DNA of 64,000 nt from an uncultured Clostridia bacterium (GCA_948630815.1 CAPIEU010000005.1:62001-126000); one strand, 5' to 3'. Shown: positions 18,732 to 28,960, counted from the first letter of the stretch. Translations and numbers: made by a program. Notes: a model not told the origin generated them from the sequence alone.

Positions 18732-19746
18732 TTATTTAAAATAATCTAACTTCATAGCTTCTTTTACTTTTGCCATTGTATCTTCTGCTTCTTTTTTTGC
18801 TACTTTTGTACCTTCCATTAGTATTTCTTTTACAAGCTCAGGTCTTTCTTCATAATAGTGTCTTTTTTCTCTAATCGGTGCTAGATGCTCTGTTATATTT
18901 TTTATTAATTGCTTTTTGCAAGCAACACATCCACGCAATCCTTTTTTACATTCCTCACATATTGTTTTTACTTCATCTTTACTAAATAAATTATGATAAT
19001 ATGCTACCATACATATATCAGGATTTCCTGGATCATCTTTTTTTATTCTTCCTGGATCTGTTACAGCACTCATTACTTTTTCTTTTATTATTTCTTCGTC
19101 ATCTGAAAGATATATTGCATTTCCTAAAGATTTTCCCATTTTCTCATTTCCATCTAGTCCTTTGATACGCTTGTTTTCTCCTAAATATGCTTGAGGTTCA
19201 AGTAATATTTCTCCATATATACTATTAAATTTTCTTACAATTTCTCTACATTGTTCTATTAATGGTAATTGATCTTCTCCTACTGGAATAATAGTGGCTC
19301 CAAAAGCTGTAATATCTGCTGCTTGGCTAACTGGATACCCTAAAAATCCATAGGTAACACTTTCTCCAAACAAGTCTCTTTTTTGTGCAATTTCAGTTTT
19401 TACAGTTGGATTTCTTTGTAACCTTGCAATAGTAACAAGATTAGAATAAAACACTGTAAGTTCAGCAATTTCAGGTATCATAGATTGTAAAAATATTGTT
19501 GCTTTATTTGGATCTATTCCTACTGCTAACTCGTCCATAACAATTTCTTTTACATTATTTTTTACTTTTTCAGGATTATTAAAATTATCTGTTAATGCTT
19601 GCACATCTGCAACTTCTATATATGTTTTGTATTCGTTTTGAAGTTTTACTCTATTCATAAGTGAACCAAAATAATGACCAATATGTAATTTCCCTGTTGG
19701 TCTATCACCTGTTAATATTCTCTTATTATTTTTTCCGTGTTTCCAT
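18732..19746 (-). CDS. trpS: Tryptophanyl-tRNA synthetase, +1 frameshift at codon 4
   Basis: Class I synthetase charging tRNA-Trp. HIGH-like motif KLHIGHYFGS near the N-terminus, KMSKS-like NEKMGKSLGNA, and a Cys cluster CEECKKGLRGCVACKK. The open frame can be opened at 19766, but that ATG has no ribosome binding site. An ATG at 19746 has GAGGAG five bases upstream and reads Met-Glu-Thr, then C-GGA: skipping the C opposite 19737 gives METGKNNKRILTGDRPTG, i.e. 337 residues, near the normal length. Read straight, it would end METRKK-stop. So the true start probably depends on the same +1 shift as eight other genes here. Confidence 0.88.
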
Positions 19747-19822
19747 ATATTCTCCTCTTTTCGCATTTTGTAATAATATTATTATACTCTAAAATCTCCC
19801 AAAAAACAACCTTTAAATTGTA

Positions 19823-19851
19823 TTGACTTTTATGTAAATCTATTGTATAAT
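19823..19851 (+). promoter_or_regulatory. Strong promoter upstream of the chimeric protein gene
   Basis: TTGACT (19823-19828), 17-base spacer, TATAAT (19846-19851). The transcript would have a leader of about 135 bases with a stem ATCAAAG/CTTTGAT. Confidence 0.8.
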
Positions 19852-19992
19852 TTTTTAGGTATTTAGTGTACTATATATCAAAGGCAAATTGACTTTGATA
19901 GCCTAATATGAGTATACGCATAAATACACTCTATAGAAAGGAGATAAGAAACTATTAACAACATTAACATTAGACAGGAGGATTAAAAATTT

Positions 19993-21675
19993 ATGAACTC
20001 AGCCTTATTAAAGTGTACACCCAAACAGATTCTATGTCCTTATTGTGGTGAATGGCATAATTCTCATTGTGATTTTGACTTAGACTATTATGATTCACCC
20101 TCTTATGCCATTAAGTTAAGTAATTGTATCACACCACTAGGATATAATGATGATAACAGTTATAATATTTATTTTGATAACAATAACTGTTACTATTCTA
20201 TTAACCCTATATGCGGAAGGGCTAATCTATCGTTTAGTGGACACATACCAATTTCTTCTCTGGTTGAAAGTGAAGATGAGCCTATTGTTACTTTCAGTGT
20301 TGAAACCACCACAGACAATGATGTAGGACATCCTGTATGTTCTTTTTGCGATTGCAGAAAATATTGTAATTTGCTTAAATTGGGGGACCGTCACATAGTT
20401 GGCTTTAAATTTGATCAGGAAGATTATGACAAATTTGCCAAAGCCACCATTCTTTCACACAAGAAGAAAAAAATTCAGCAACATGAAAGCGAAGCCTCCA
20501 TTCTTTCACGCAATAAGAAAAAAATTCAGCAACATGAAAGCGATTTGCAACGTAGGGAGCACTCTCTACAAGAACAGGTGAGCGATTTAAGAATTAAAGA
20601 TAAATCTCTACAAGAACGTGAAACCATTTTGGCTGACAAAGAAAATCAAACACAGATCAAGGAGGAACTTACTATGAAAGAAACAACAAAAAATGGAACT
20701 ACTATCAAAACCCTGCTTTACGAGAATTCTCCCAAAGAGAACCTTGAACTGATGATAACCTGGGCTGAGAGGTACAAACCTGTTTTGAGGTGGGCTGTTC
20801 CTGTAGCAGCTGTTTATGCTGCTTACCGGATTTTGAATTCAAATGAATGTGATCTCTCTGTTAACAACGTTGCAGAAACCTGCGAGAAAAAACTTGGTTT
20901 CAAGATTTCATTCCTTGAAAACAAGAAAGCTCTTAAGGAGCTGATGGTTCTTGGAGGAATTTCCGCTGGTGCTTATGGTGCTGTACAGGCAATTTCTGGA
21001 TTTCTTGGCACTAACAAGGGGGAAGAAGTTTCTACAGATGTTTCTGTTGAAGAGGTTGAAGCTGGTATGACTCAGCTTGAGTCTATCAGTAAAAAGTTTT
21101 CTTTTCTTCAGCCTAAGACAGAGAATATGCTGCCCATTGCCTTGAGCGTAATCTTGGTTTATACAACCTTGCATAAGCCCAAGTTTACTGGTAAGTTATC
21201 CAAGAAAGTACGTGTTCTCACTGAAGATTTCCAGATCAGAGCGGAACTGTATCGTGATCTGGCTAAGAGCTTTATTCAGAACAAGTTTAACATTGATTTG
21301 TCTGATGTTGCAGAACAGAAAAAGGTGAAAATTTGCATCTTCTTGTTGGGCATAATGGGAGTACTTGCATTCCTGTATGGCAAGAAAGTACTGGGCAACA
21401 AGGTCAACTTTGAAGATGCTGGCAAAACTGATAATACAGATTTAAACAAATCTATTACAGTTTTCATTGAGCAGGCAAAAGGGATTGTTGAAAAACTTGC
21501 TCCCACCATCTATACCTCCCTCATTACACTTTTGGTTTCCAAGAAACTCTTGTCTCTCGAAGAAGAACCGGTAGTTTCGGAAGAGACTGATGTCGAGGGA
21601 ATTATGGAGCAAAAAGATACTGCTGATGCAGAAAACGTACCCAAAAATGAATCTGGTAAGGATTCTGCAAATTAG
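19993..21675 (+). CDS. Chimeric Cys-motif, coiled-coil and multi-pass membrane protein
   Basis: 560 residues, unrecognised. Residues 1-130 carry possible zinc pairs (CPYCGEWH, CSFCDCRKYC). Residues about 150-225 are a charged coiled coil with a tandem duplication. From Met228 on, the protein has about five hydrophobic segments (e.g. AVPVAAVYAAYRIL, LPIALSVILVYTTL, KICIFLLGIMGVLAFLYG, TIYTSLITLLVSK). Codon use changes at the same point: the second part uses CTG, AAG, GGC and TTC far more than its surroundings, suggesting transfer. A perfect AAGGAGG lies 8 bases before Met228, so two originally separate genes may have been joined. It contains one in-frame CGG (codon in 'AAYRIL') that must be read as sense. 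Confidence 0.7.
   Translation: MNSALLKCTPKQILCPYCGEWHNSHCDFDLDYYDSPSYAIKLSNCITPLGYNDDNSYNIYFDNNNCYYSINPICGRANLSFSGHIPISSLVESEDEPIVTFSVETTTDNDVGHPVCSFCDCRKYCNLLKLGDRHIVGFKFDQEDYDKFAKATILSHKKKKIQQHESEASILSRNKKKIQQHESDLQRREHSLQEQVSDLRIKDKSLQERETILADKENQTQIKEELTMKETTKNGTTIKTLLYENSPKENLELMITWAERYKPVLRWAVPVAAVYAAYRILNSNECDLSVNNVAETCEKKLGFKISFLENKKALKELMVLGGISAGAYGAVQAISGFLGTNKGEEVSTDVSVEEVEAGMTQLESISKKFSFLQPKTENMLPIALSVILVYTTLHKPKFTGKLSKKVRVLTEDFQIRAELYRDLAKSFIQNKFNIDLSDVAEQKKVKICIFLLGIMGVLAFLYGKKVLGNKVNFEDAGKTDNTDLNKSITVFIEQAKGIVEKLAPTIYTSLITLLVSKKLLSLEEEPVVSEETDVEGIMEQKDTADAENVPKNESGKDSAN
20449..20541 (+). repeat. Tandem duplication of about 51 bases within the gene
   Basis: Two near-identical units encoding (A/S)xILSxxKKKIQQHES, each 17 residues, in the coiled-coil region. 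Confidence 0.75.
20674..21675 (+). CDS. Possible separately translated membrane protein (second half)
   Basis: 333 residues from an internal ATG with AAGGAGG (20659-20665) at optimal spacing. Begins MKETTKNGTT, a normal-looking protein start. Five predicted membrane segments, function unknown, G/C-richer codons than its neighbours. May be made both as part of the fusion and alone. Confidence 0.55.
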   Translation: MKETTKNGTTIKTLLYENSPKENLELMITWAERYKPVLRWAVPVAAVYAAYRILNSNECDLSVNNVAETCEKKLGFKISFLENKKALKELMVLGGISAGAYGAVQAISGFLGTNKGEEVSTDVSVEEVEAGMTQLESISKKFSFLQPKTENMLPIALSVILVYTTLHKPKFTGKLSKKVRVLTEDFQIRAELYRDLAKSFIQNKFNIDLSDVAEQKKVKICIFLLGIMGVLAFLYGKKVLGNKVNFEDAGKTDNTDLNKSITVFIEQAKGIVEKLAPTIYTSLITLLVSKKLLSLEEEPVVSEETDVEGIMEQKDTADAENVPKNESGKDSAN

Positions 21676-21726
21676 GTACAAGCTGGATTCTCTGCCAAAG
21701 AATAATAGTTTTAATCTCTAATCTGT

Positions 21727-21750
21727 CCCTCAAGACTTTTGTCTTGGGGG
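21727..21750 (+). terminator. Hairpin after the chimeric gene
   Basis: CCCTCAAGAC pairs with GTCTTGGGGG (one G-T pair) around TTTT. No T run follows, so termination is uncertain. Confidence 0.4.
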
Positions 21751-21855
21751 TTGTCAAATATATTTTATAAAAATTTATTTATATACTCTATCTACTTGAC
21801 GAAATTTAGCAAAAAATGTATTATATATTATATTACATTTTTGGAGGAAATATTT

Positions 21856-22461
21856 ATGTTTAAACATATACCAAATATATTAACAATAATAAGATTTTTC
21901 TTAATTCCTGTAATTATTGCATACTTAATTGAAGAAAATTATATTTTAGCATTTGTATTTTTAACTATATCTGGAATAACTGATATTTTAGATGGATTTA
22001 TTGCAAGAAAGTTTAATTTTATAACAAACTTTGGAAAATTAATTGATCCTCTTGCTGATAAAGCAACACAAATTTCTGTACTTACTGTACTTGCTCTTCA
22101 AAATATAATACCTCTATGGATTCTAGTTATAGTAGTTTTAAAAGAATTTGCAATGATTTCTGGTGCATCTTTTCTTTATGGAAAAGAATTTGTAGTGTCT
22201 AGTAGATGGTATGGAAAATTATCAACAGTATTATTTTATGTTGCAATTGTAAGTTCTTTCTTTATAAGGCAATTTAATACTACTTTATTAAGCCATCCAG
22301 AATATAGTATGCCTACGCTTCCTGCATTTGACCAATACTTATATTATCTAGCTTTAATTGCTACTGTATTCTCACTTGTAATGTATTTTAAAGCATTTTA
22401 TTCTCAAGGATATTTGAAAAAGGAAAACTTAAAAATTGATCAGGATAAAGATAAAAATTAG
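21856..22461 (+). CDS. pgsA: CDP-diacylglycerol-glycerol-3-phosphate phosphatidyltransferase
   Basis: 201 residues from the ATG at 21856 after TTGGAGG; an upstream in-frame ATG has none. Multi-pass membrane enzyme making phosphatidylglycerol phosphate from CDP-diacylglycerol. The CDP-alcohol phosphatidyltransferase motif DG-x2-AR-x8-G-x3-D-x3-D is visible in 'DILDGFIARKFNFITNFGKLIDPLADK'-type sequence (DGFIAR, GKLIDPLAD). N-terminal 'HIPNILTIIRFFLIPVII' is typical. Followed at once by a terminator. Confidence 0.95.
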   Translation: MFKHIPNILTIIRFFLIPVIIAYLIEENYILAFVFLTISGITDILDGFIARKFNFITNFGKLIDPLADKATQISVLTVLALQNIIPLWILVIVVLKEFAMISGASFLYGKEFVVSSRWYGKLSTVLFYVAIVSSFFIRQFNTTLLSHPEYSMPTLPAFDQYLYYLALIATVFSLVMYFKAFYSQGYLKKENLKIDQDKDKN

Positions 22462-22490
22462 GAACGCCAAATTTCAGCGTTCCTTTTTTG
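22461..22490 (+). terminator. Terminator of pgsA
   Basis: GGAACGC/GCGTTCC stem followed by six T. Confidence 0.9.
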
Positions 22491-22557
22491 TTATATCAAA
22501 ACATCCCCAAATCCTATAGGATTCAAAGCATACCCTAATGGCTAATGTTTGATATAA
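22491..22557. repeat. Inverted repeat downstream of pgsA
   Basis: TTATATCAAAaCAT (22491-22504) pairs with ATGTTTGATATAA (22545-22557), with an inner AATCCTATAGGATT palindrome. It may be a mobile palindrome or a second hairpin. Confidence 0.55.
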
Positions 22558-22614
22558 CATTGTCTACAGTTTGATTTATATTACATATATATCTTTTTCC
22601 ATTTTCTGTCAAAT

Positions 22615-23208
22615 TTATTCATAATTTTCCAAAATACTATTTAATTCTTCTTTCCCATATACTGTAATTCCTTCTTCTATTTCCATCTTATCACTTTCAG
22701 TTAAATACTCTGTTACTATACCTGTTAATTCTTCTAAAACTTCTTTATCTTCATTCTCAATTTTATATACAGCTATAACTCCATCTTTTTCTTTTAGTAC
22801 ATAATGTTCATTACAAACACCCTCTGTCTCTTTTAGAAGTATTACTTCCATTTTTGAAAACTTTTCTATTTCCCAGTCATTTTCTTTCTCTATTAATTCT
22901 TTCTTAGTCAAATTTACTAATTCATCTGTAATTTTTTTATATTCTTTTATTATATGCCCACATTCTTTATATTTTCTTTTTAAAATTAGTGTTGCATTTG
23001 GAGATATTTTTTCTTCATTTGTATTTGTAGTAATGGTTATGTCATTTTTTACACTATAATTTACTTGATTTGAAATTGTTTCATTCTTTATATTTGTAGT
23101 ATTAACTTGATTTTTAGGTTTATTACTTCTATAAAACACAAAAACACCAACATATACTGCAATAGCAATTATTATAATAGCTCCTATAATAATTCCCCAT
23201 TTTTTCAT
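22615..23208 (-). CDS. Membrane-anchored hypothetical protein
   Basis: 197 residues. One N-terminal membrane segment (about 5-26), a Thr/Asn-rich linker (27-70), then an extracytoplasmic domain of about 125 residues with two Cys (CGH, VCNEHYVLKEKDG). The pattern resembles small lipoprotein-like BofC/YpeB-type regulatory domains but I cannot assign it. It precedes comEC in the genome on the same strand but is downstream of it in transcription. Confidence 0.65.
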   Translation of the reverse strand: MKKWGIIIGAIIIIAIAVYVGVFVFYRSNKPKNQVNTTNIKNETISNQVNYSVKNDITITTNTNEEKISPNATLILKRKYKECGHIIKEYKKITDELVNLTKKELIEKENDWEIEKFSKMEVILLKETEGVCNEHYVLKEKDGVIAVYKIENEDKEVLEELTGIVTEYLTESDKMEIEEGITVYGKEELNSILENYE

Positions 23209-23286
23209 ATACTACCTTCTTTCTTAAATATTTTTAAGTTTTATATAGTATTTTCAAAAATAGGGATTTTTATACAATTTTGGTAG

Positions 23287-25808
23287 TTATTTTATTATTG
23301 TATTTATTATTATTTTCTTTCCATTAGTTTTTATTGTAATTTCACCACATTCATCTGTTCTATATGTTTTTACATTAAACTTCTTAAAACGTTCTATTAC
23401 ACTATTACTTGGATGTCCAAATGTGTTATTCTTTCCAACCCCGTATTATTGCAATTTTAGGTTCTATCTTTTTTATAAATTCTTCTTTAGAGGAACTTTT
23501 TGAACCATGATGTGCAACTTTTATGACAGTTGCCATAAGTATATTTGTATCTTTATATTTATTTAATAATTCTTTTTCTGCCTTTTCTTCAATATCGCCT
23601 GTAAAAACACAAGAAAAATTTTTATATACTAATTTACAAACTAATGAATTGTTGTTTATTGCATTATCACTTATCTTATTTTTAGAATCTGGCCATAAAA
23701 TATTGAAATATAAATCTTCCTCAACATTTAGATTTTGCTCTGCTTCTACTATATCCACTTTAATTTTCTTTTCTTTAACAATTCTCACAAATTCTTCATA
23801 ATTATCGCATATTTCAAATTGCTTCCCTATAATTACATTCTTAACACTTATTTTTTCCATTACATATAAAAGGCCTTGGCAGTGGTCTAAATCGAAATGT
23901 GATACCAGCATATAGTCTATATTTACTATCCCTCTATCTAGCAAATATGGAAGTAATGTACTTTTTCCGTACATTAAAATTATCTGCTCTGCTTCCTCCT
24001 CCATCTATTAAAATTGTTTTGTTCTTCGGTGTTATAATTAAACAAGAATCTCCTTGTCCTACATCTATAAAGTGTATCTTTAAGTCTTTTGGTATTAGCT
24101 TTATACTTTGGGCTAAAATAATTACTAATAATATTGATATAAAAAAATGTCTTTTATGAACTAACAACTTTGATTTAAATGTATCTACAACTGCTAAAAA
24201 CATTATTTCTAATGTTCTTTTAAGTTGTTTTTTTCGTAAAAATATTATATAGAATATAAATATAATTATGATGTAATAGCATATTACAAATACTAAACTT
24301 GGTGTTTTCATAATTATATTAGAAATTGGTATTTTAGAAAATATATTGGCTATTTTTGTAAGTATACTTAACAAGATTTCCAAAATATTAAAGCATATTT
24401 TTAATTGGAATATAATAGACAAAAAACCTAATATGATTATTACACCTATTATGAGACTTACAAGTATATTGGAAAACAAAAATGTTAATGATATTTTATT
24501 AAATATTAACATACTTAATGGGAAAGTAAGTATTTGTGCTGAAATAGAGACACTTATAATTTCCCTTATTTTATTACAAAAATCTTTTAACAGAGTTTTT
24601 ATTATTGTTTTGTTTCTTTTATTGTTCGCTTCTGTAATTTTTTCTAATGCTCCTTTTGATACAATCGCCTTTAAATAAATAGGCTTTTTCATAAAATTTA
24701 ATACTCTTTTATAAAAAAGTACTATTCCAAGTGTTGCAAAATAAGATAAAATTAATCCTATGTTCATTATACTAAATGGATTTTGAATTAATATTATAAG
24801 TAGTGATGTGCTTATATTTGTTATAGTATCACTTTTCCTATATATTAAACTTGCTATAATAGACATTATCGCCATAATGCAAGCTCTTTTTACTGATGGT
24901 GTTTCTCCTGTTAGGAAAATAAAAAATATTAATAATATTATTGTAGATATTTTTGTTATTTTTTTAGGAAATTTTAGTTTTGAAAGTATTATGCTTATTC
25001 CTAATATTACATATGATATATGCATTCCAGATACTGCAAGTAAGTGTGAAAGGTTACTGCCCGCAAAGCTTTCTTTTATTTCGCTTTCTAAGTTATCATC
25101 ATTTCCAAGTAATATTCCTAATAATAAATTTCTATTGCTTTCATTTTCTATATTTTTAGCTACTGTTTCTTTAATATAATTTGATACTTTGTTTGCAACA
25201 AGTTTTATTTTGCTAATATTTCCATTTCCTATAATTTTAACATGATTAGCATTAACACTTCCATATATCCCAATTGATTTTAAATATTCTTTATAGTTAA
25301 ATCCTCCATAATTTCTTTTAATTTCTGGTTCTATAAATTCTCCTATAAACGTTACTTTATATCCTACTTTTAGGTTTTTATTTTTTGTGTTTAAATATAA
25401 GTATGTATTTTTAAATTTTCTGGTATCTTTATTTATACTTTCTATTTTTATCTTATATCTTGCTCCATATTGTTTTATTGTTGGTGCTTCTACTATTGTA
25501 GCCAAATACTGGACCTCTTTTATATTTTTAAATAATAAATCATATTTATTGTTTAGTATTAATACTATTGTATTTGATATAACTATACTGATTAAAAATA
25601 TTAAAATCACTTTTTTTATATTAAATATATGAAGATAATGTTTCAGTTTTTTGTTTTGTATAATAGATTTTTTATATATAAATTTAATGCTTAAATAGAT
25701 TACTACTATAGGTATTATAAAAATAGCTATACTGATGTTACAGTATAGCCCTATTATTATTCCTATAATATATCCAAGTAGTATAATTAAAATTGGTCGA
25801 TTTATCAC
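23287..25808 (-). CDS. comEC: DNA uptake channel ComEC/Rec2, broken by two +1 frameshifts
   Basis: 839 residues when two C bases are skipped. Parts: N-terminal membrane and OB-like region, the ComEC competence domain (about 225-500, 'FAGSNLSHLLAVSGMHISYV'), and a C-terminal metallo-beta-lactamase domain ('IHFIDVGQGDSCLIITP' near 585, 'SHFDLDHCQGL' near 638, 'IKVAHHGSKSSS'). The first skip, opposite 23969 (aat-gta-C-GGA), restores NVGKSTLLPYLL between strand and DHH motif. The second, opposite 23443 (ata-ata-C-GGG), restores IGVGKNNTFGHPS, a highly conserved C-terminal ComEC motif, and extends to TAA at 23287. Without shifts the enzyme would lack its active site. ComEC imports single-stranded DNA in competent cells. 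Confidence 0.93.
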
Positions 25809-25890
25809 CGCTTACACCGCTTTCTATATTAAGTTTCCCCCAATTTTATTTATACATAGTTTATTCTATGTGTTTTACTTCTTCTATAGT

Positions 25891-25972
25891 CTTGCTGAAT
25901 GTAGGACATTTTTGTTTTTCTCTCTAAATCTCGAAAAACAAAAAGTACTCTCGTTTAAGTGTCGCTATCTTT
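25891..25972. repeat. Long-hairpin palindromic repeat, copy 3 (family B)
   Basis: Left arm GTAGGACATTTTTGTTTTTC, right arm GAAAAACAAAAAGTACTC, more degenerate than copies 1 and 2, with the same outer 'cttgctgaatg...gtcgct' borders. Confidence 0.7.
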
Positions 25973-26012
25973 TACTAAAAACTTGATTTTTCTTACTCTA
26001 GTAAATAACAAC

Positions 26013-27386
26013 TTAAAACATTCTTGTTGCTGTTACATATCTTCTACTATATGAACCTGATGTTATGCTAGATGTTATAACTCCTGTTTTTTCAGTAGAT
26101 GCGTGTACAAATTGGTTGTTTCCAATGTATATCCCTACATGACCAATTCCCTTACCTGTTTTATAGTTTGAAAAGAATACTAAGTCTCCTGGTTGTAAGT
26201 CGCTCTTACTTACTTTTGTTCCTTGCTTACTTTGTGCTGTTGCTGAATGCGACAAACTTACTCCAAATTGTTTATATACATACATTGTAAGTCCTGAACA
26301 GTCAAATCCTCCTTTAGGAGTTGAACCTCCATATACATATCTATATCCTATAAATTGTTTTACATAGTTTGCTACTTCTTGCCCTTTATTTGATGAACTT
26401 GATGTAGTAGATTTATTTTCTTCTTTAGCTTGGTCTTGTGTTTTATTTTCTACACTAGATGTTCTGTCTATACTACTTCTTGATGTTGTCTCTGTTTTTT
26501 TACTAGATACATATGATTTTAATACATAACCTATTTGGTCATTGTGCTTAATTTTGTACCAATCACCTATTTCTTCAAGTATTGTTATTTTTGCATTTTG
26601 TGCAAATACTTTTAATACTTTTGAATCGGTATTTGGTTCTTCTCTAAAATTAATTCCAGTTGTTACAACATATGCAGTTTTATTTAATTCTTCTTTCTTA
26701 TTATTTTCGTTATTACTACTTTCGGTTTTATTGTTACTATTTTCATTATTATTTTCTTCTTGCTTATTACTTTCATTATTGTTATTTTCTGGTTGATTAT
26801 TATTTTCATTTTGGTTATTATTTGTATTTAGTTCATTATTTTCATTGCCACTTTCCTCATTTGGTAATATAGCACCAATACTTGTTAAACTAACCCATCC
26901 TGAAACATCATCAATATTTATATATGCCCAATTGTTTCTAATCTCGATAACATTTACGGTTTTATCTTTTTCAATAGTTTTAATAACTTTTGAATTAATT
27001 AGTGGTCTAACATAAATTTTAGCTTCTTTTTCTATTTTAAAAGTTTCACCTTTTTTGATTACTTTTGTTTTGCTTTCATTATTTTGTGTATCTTCATTTT
27101 GTTCTTTAGTATCGCTCTCTTCTATAACTTCAAGAAAGTCTTTAGCTACATATCCTTTAATTTTATTGTATCTTACTTGATACCAATCTCCAACTTTATC
27201 AAGTATTTCTACTTCCTCTTTCTTTGGTATAATTTCTAGTACAGTACTATCATTAGATGCTTGTTTTCTTAATTTTGCTTCTTTTTGTATTGTACCTTTG
27301 TTTGTAGCAAAACTAGCAATACATATCCCTATAATAGTTACTAAGATGATTATTGCAGCTAGTGTCGCCTTTTTTATATTTGTCAT
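26013..27386 (-). CDS. Cell-wall hydrolase with SH3 and NlpC/P60 domains
   Basis: 457 residues from the Met at 27386 (GGAG 8 bases upstream). N-terminal membrane/signal segment (about 8-28), three bacterial SH3 domains (about 32-85, 115-175, 235-290; each with 'W-Y-x-[VI]' and 'GYV/GWV' strands) separated by a long Asn/Glu-rich linker, then a C-terminal NlpC/P60 domain. Catalytic Cys is in FDCSGLTMYVYK and His in GHVGIYIG, with HASTEKTG following. NlpC/P60 enzymes cut D-Glu-DAP links in peptidoglycan. Probably secreted and wall-bound through SH3. Confidence 0.92.
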   Translation of the reverse strand: MTNIKKATLAAIIILVTIIGICIASFATNKGTIQKEAKLRKQASNDSTVLEIIPKKEEVEILDKVGDWYQVRYNKIKGYVAKDFLEVIEESDTKEQNEDTQNNESKTKVIKKGETFKIEKEAKIYVRPLINSKVIKTIEKDKTVNVIEIRNNWAYINIDDVSGWVSLTSIGAILPNEESGNENNELNTNNNQNENNNQPENNNNESNKQEENNNENSNNKTESSNNENNKKEELNKTAYVVTTGINFREEPNTDSKVLKVFAQNAKITILEEIGDWYKIKHNDQIGYVLKSYVSSKKTETTSRSSIDRTSSVENKTQDQAKEENKSTTSSSSNKGQEVANYVKQFIGYRYVYGGSTPKGGFDCSGLTMYVYKQFGVSLSHSATAQSKQGTKVSKSDLQPGDLVFFSNYKTGKGIGHVGIYIGNNQFVHASTEKTGVITSSITSGSYSRRYVTATRMF

Positions 27387-27615
27387 TTTTAAAACTCCTT
27401 TTTTTAGCATTACCTTTTTATTATACAATAAATATCAAAAATTGTCAATTTTTCCAAATTTTAAAGCATGGAAATGTATCATAAAATACTACAAATTGTA
27501 ATAAAAGCTACAAAACCTTGCTTTAAGGTGTAGGAGCAATTAGTAATCGCCCACTCTTAGAAGAATTTGATTAATACCTCCTTTAATACCTTTGTAAGAT
27601 ATTCTAAAATATAGT

Positions 27616-28902
27616 CTAAACATTACCTATTCTTTCTATTATTTCATTACATTTTTTATATATTTGGTGTTCATCAATTCCACATACAACCCTATTTTCC
27701 ATTACAATTTTCCCATTAATAATTGTAGTTTCGACATTTGTTCCTTTTATATTATATACAATTTGTGAAAATATGTTATTTATAGGGGTTGTTATTACTG
27801 TTCTTAAGTTAAGTATTATTAAATCTGCTGATTTTCCTTCTTCAATTGTTCCTATTTTGTCTTCTAATCCTAATGATTTTGCTCCATTTACTGTTGCCAT
27901 TTTTAAAACTTCATATGCTGGTAGTTCTTTTGGATTTTCTAAAATTCCCTTTTGCAAAAGTGCTGTATATTTCATAGCTTCAAATAAGTCTAAATTAGAA
28001 CCGCTTCCTTGCCCATCTGTTCCTATACTTACATTTATTCCGTTTTTCATCATATATGAAACATTTGCAATTCCACATCCTAATTTTAGGTTACTTACTG
28101 GACAATGTGATATATGTACATTTTCATTTGATAACTCTTCTATTTCTTCTTTAGTTAATTTTACTGAATGTGCAAGTATAACATTTAAACCTTTAAAATA
28201 TTTTTTTATTAATTCTACTGGACTTTTTACATTATATGATTTTAAAATGTCTTCTCTCTCTTTTGTATTTTCTAAAAAGTGTATATGCACTATTTTGTTG
28301 TATTTTCTTGCTAATTTTGCACATTTTTCTATATATGGTGCATTTGTAGTATACAATCCATGTATTCCAATATTTAAAGTTATAATTTCACTTATTCCAT
28401 CATATTCCTTTATAAAGTTTTCTAATTCTTCTAAACGTACAGCTCCATCACCTATTAAATCCATAAGAGTTCTAGTAGTTCCTAGCCTTACTCCTGAATG
28501 CAAAGCAGCTTTTATTATTTCGTCTCCACAAAAATACATATCATTAATTGTTGTACAACCTGTCTTAATCATTTCTAAAAATGATAGTAGTGACGCATAA
28601 TATATATCTTCTTTTTTTAGTTTATCTTCCATTGGCCAAATTTTTTTCTCTAGCCAATCTTGCAAGTTATATCCATCTAATGTTTCTCTAAATATGCTCA
28701 TTGGTACATGGGCATGTGTATTTATTAGTCCTGGCATAACTACTTTTCCTTTTGCCTCGATTATTTTATCTACTTTTTCATTTATGTTTTCACTTATATT
28801 TTCTATTTTTCCATTTTTAATTAATAGATCTATATCTTTTTCTAGTTTTTCTCTTTTATTGCTCATAGAAATTAGATTACAATTTTTTATTAATATATTC
28901 AA
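27616..28902 (-). CDS. mtaD: Amidohydrolase, 5-methylthioadenosine/S-adenosylhomocysteine deaminase-like
   Basis: 428 residues, TTG start at 28902 with GGAGGG 7 bases upstream. Metal-dependent amidohydrolase with NTHAHVPM (two metal His), 'VHIHFLENTKE', 'LAHSVKLT' and STDGQGSGSNLDLFE (metal Asp), in the family that deaminates SAH, MTA or adenosine. C-terminal composite beta domain 'GTIEEGKSADLIILNL'. Substrate cannot be fixed from sequence. No operon partner; palindromic sequence lies between it and the NlpC gene. Confidence 0.88.
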   Translation of the reverse strand: MNILIKNCNLISMSNKREKLEKDIDLLIKNGKIENISENINEKVDKIIEAKGKVVMPGLINTHAHVPMSIFRETLDGYNLQDWLEKKIWPMEDKLKKEDIYYASLLSFLEMIKTGCTTINDMYFCGDEIIKAALHSGVRLGTTRTLMDLIGDGAVRLEELENFIKEYDGISEIITLNIGIHGLYTTNAPYIEKCAKLARKYNKIVHIHFLENTKEREDILKSYNVKSPVELIKKYFKGLNVILAHSVKLTKEEIEELSNENVHISHCPVSNLKLGCGIANVSYMMKNGINVSIGTDGQGSGSNLDLFEAMKYTALLQKGILENPKELPAYEVLKMATVNGAKSLGLEDKIGTIEEGKSADLIILNLRTVITTPINNIFSQIVYNIKGTNVETTIINGKIVMENRVVCGIDEHQIYKKCNEIIERIGNV

Positions 28903-28960
28903 AATAATCCCTCCAAAATTAGCTTTTTTTTATTAATTGATTTTACTATACTATATAATA

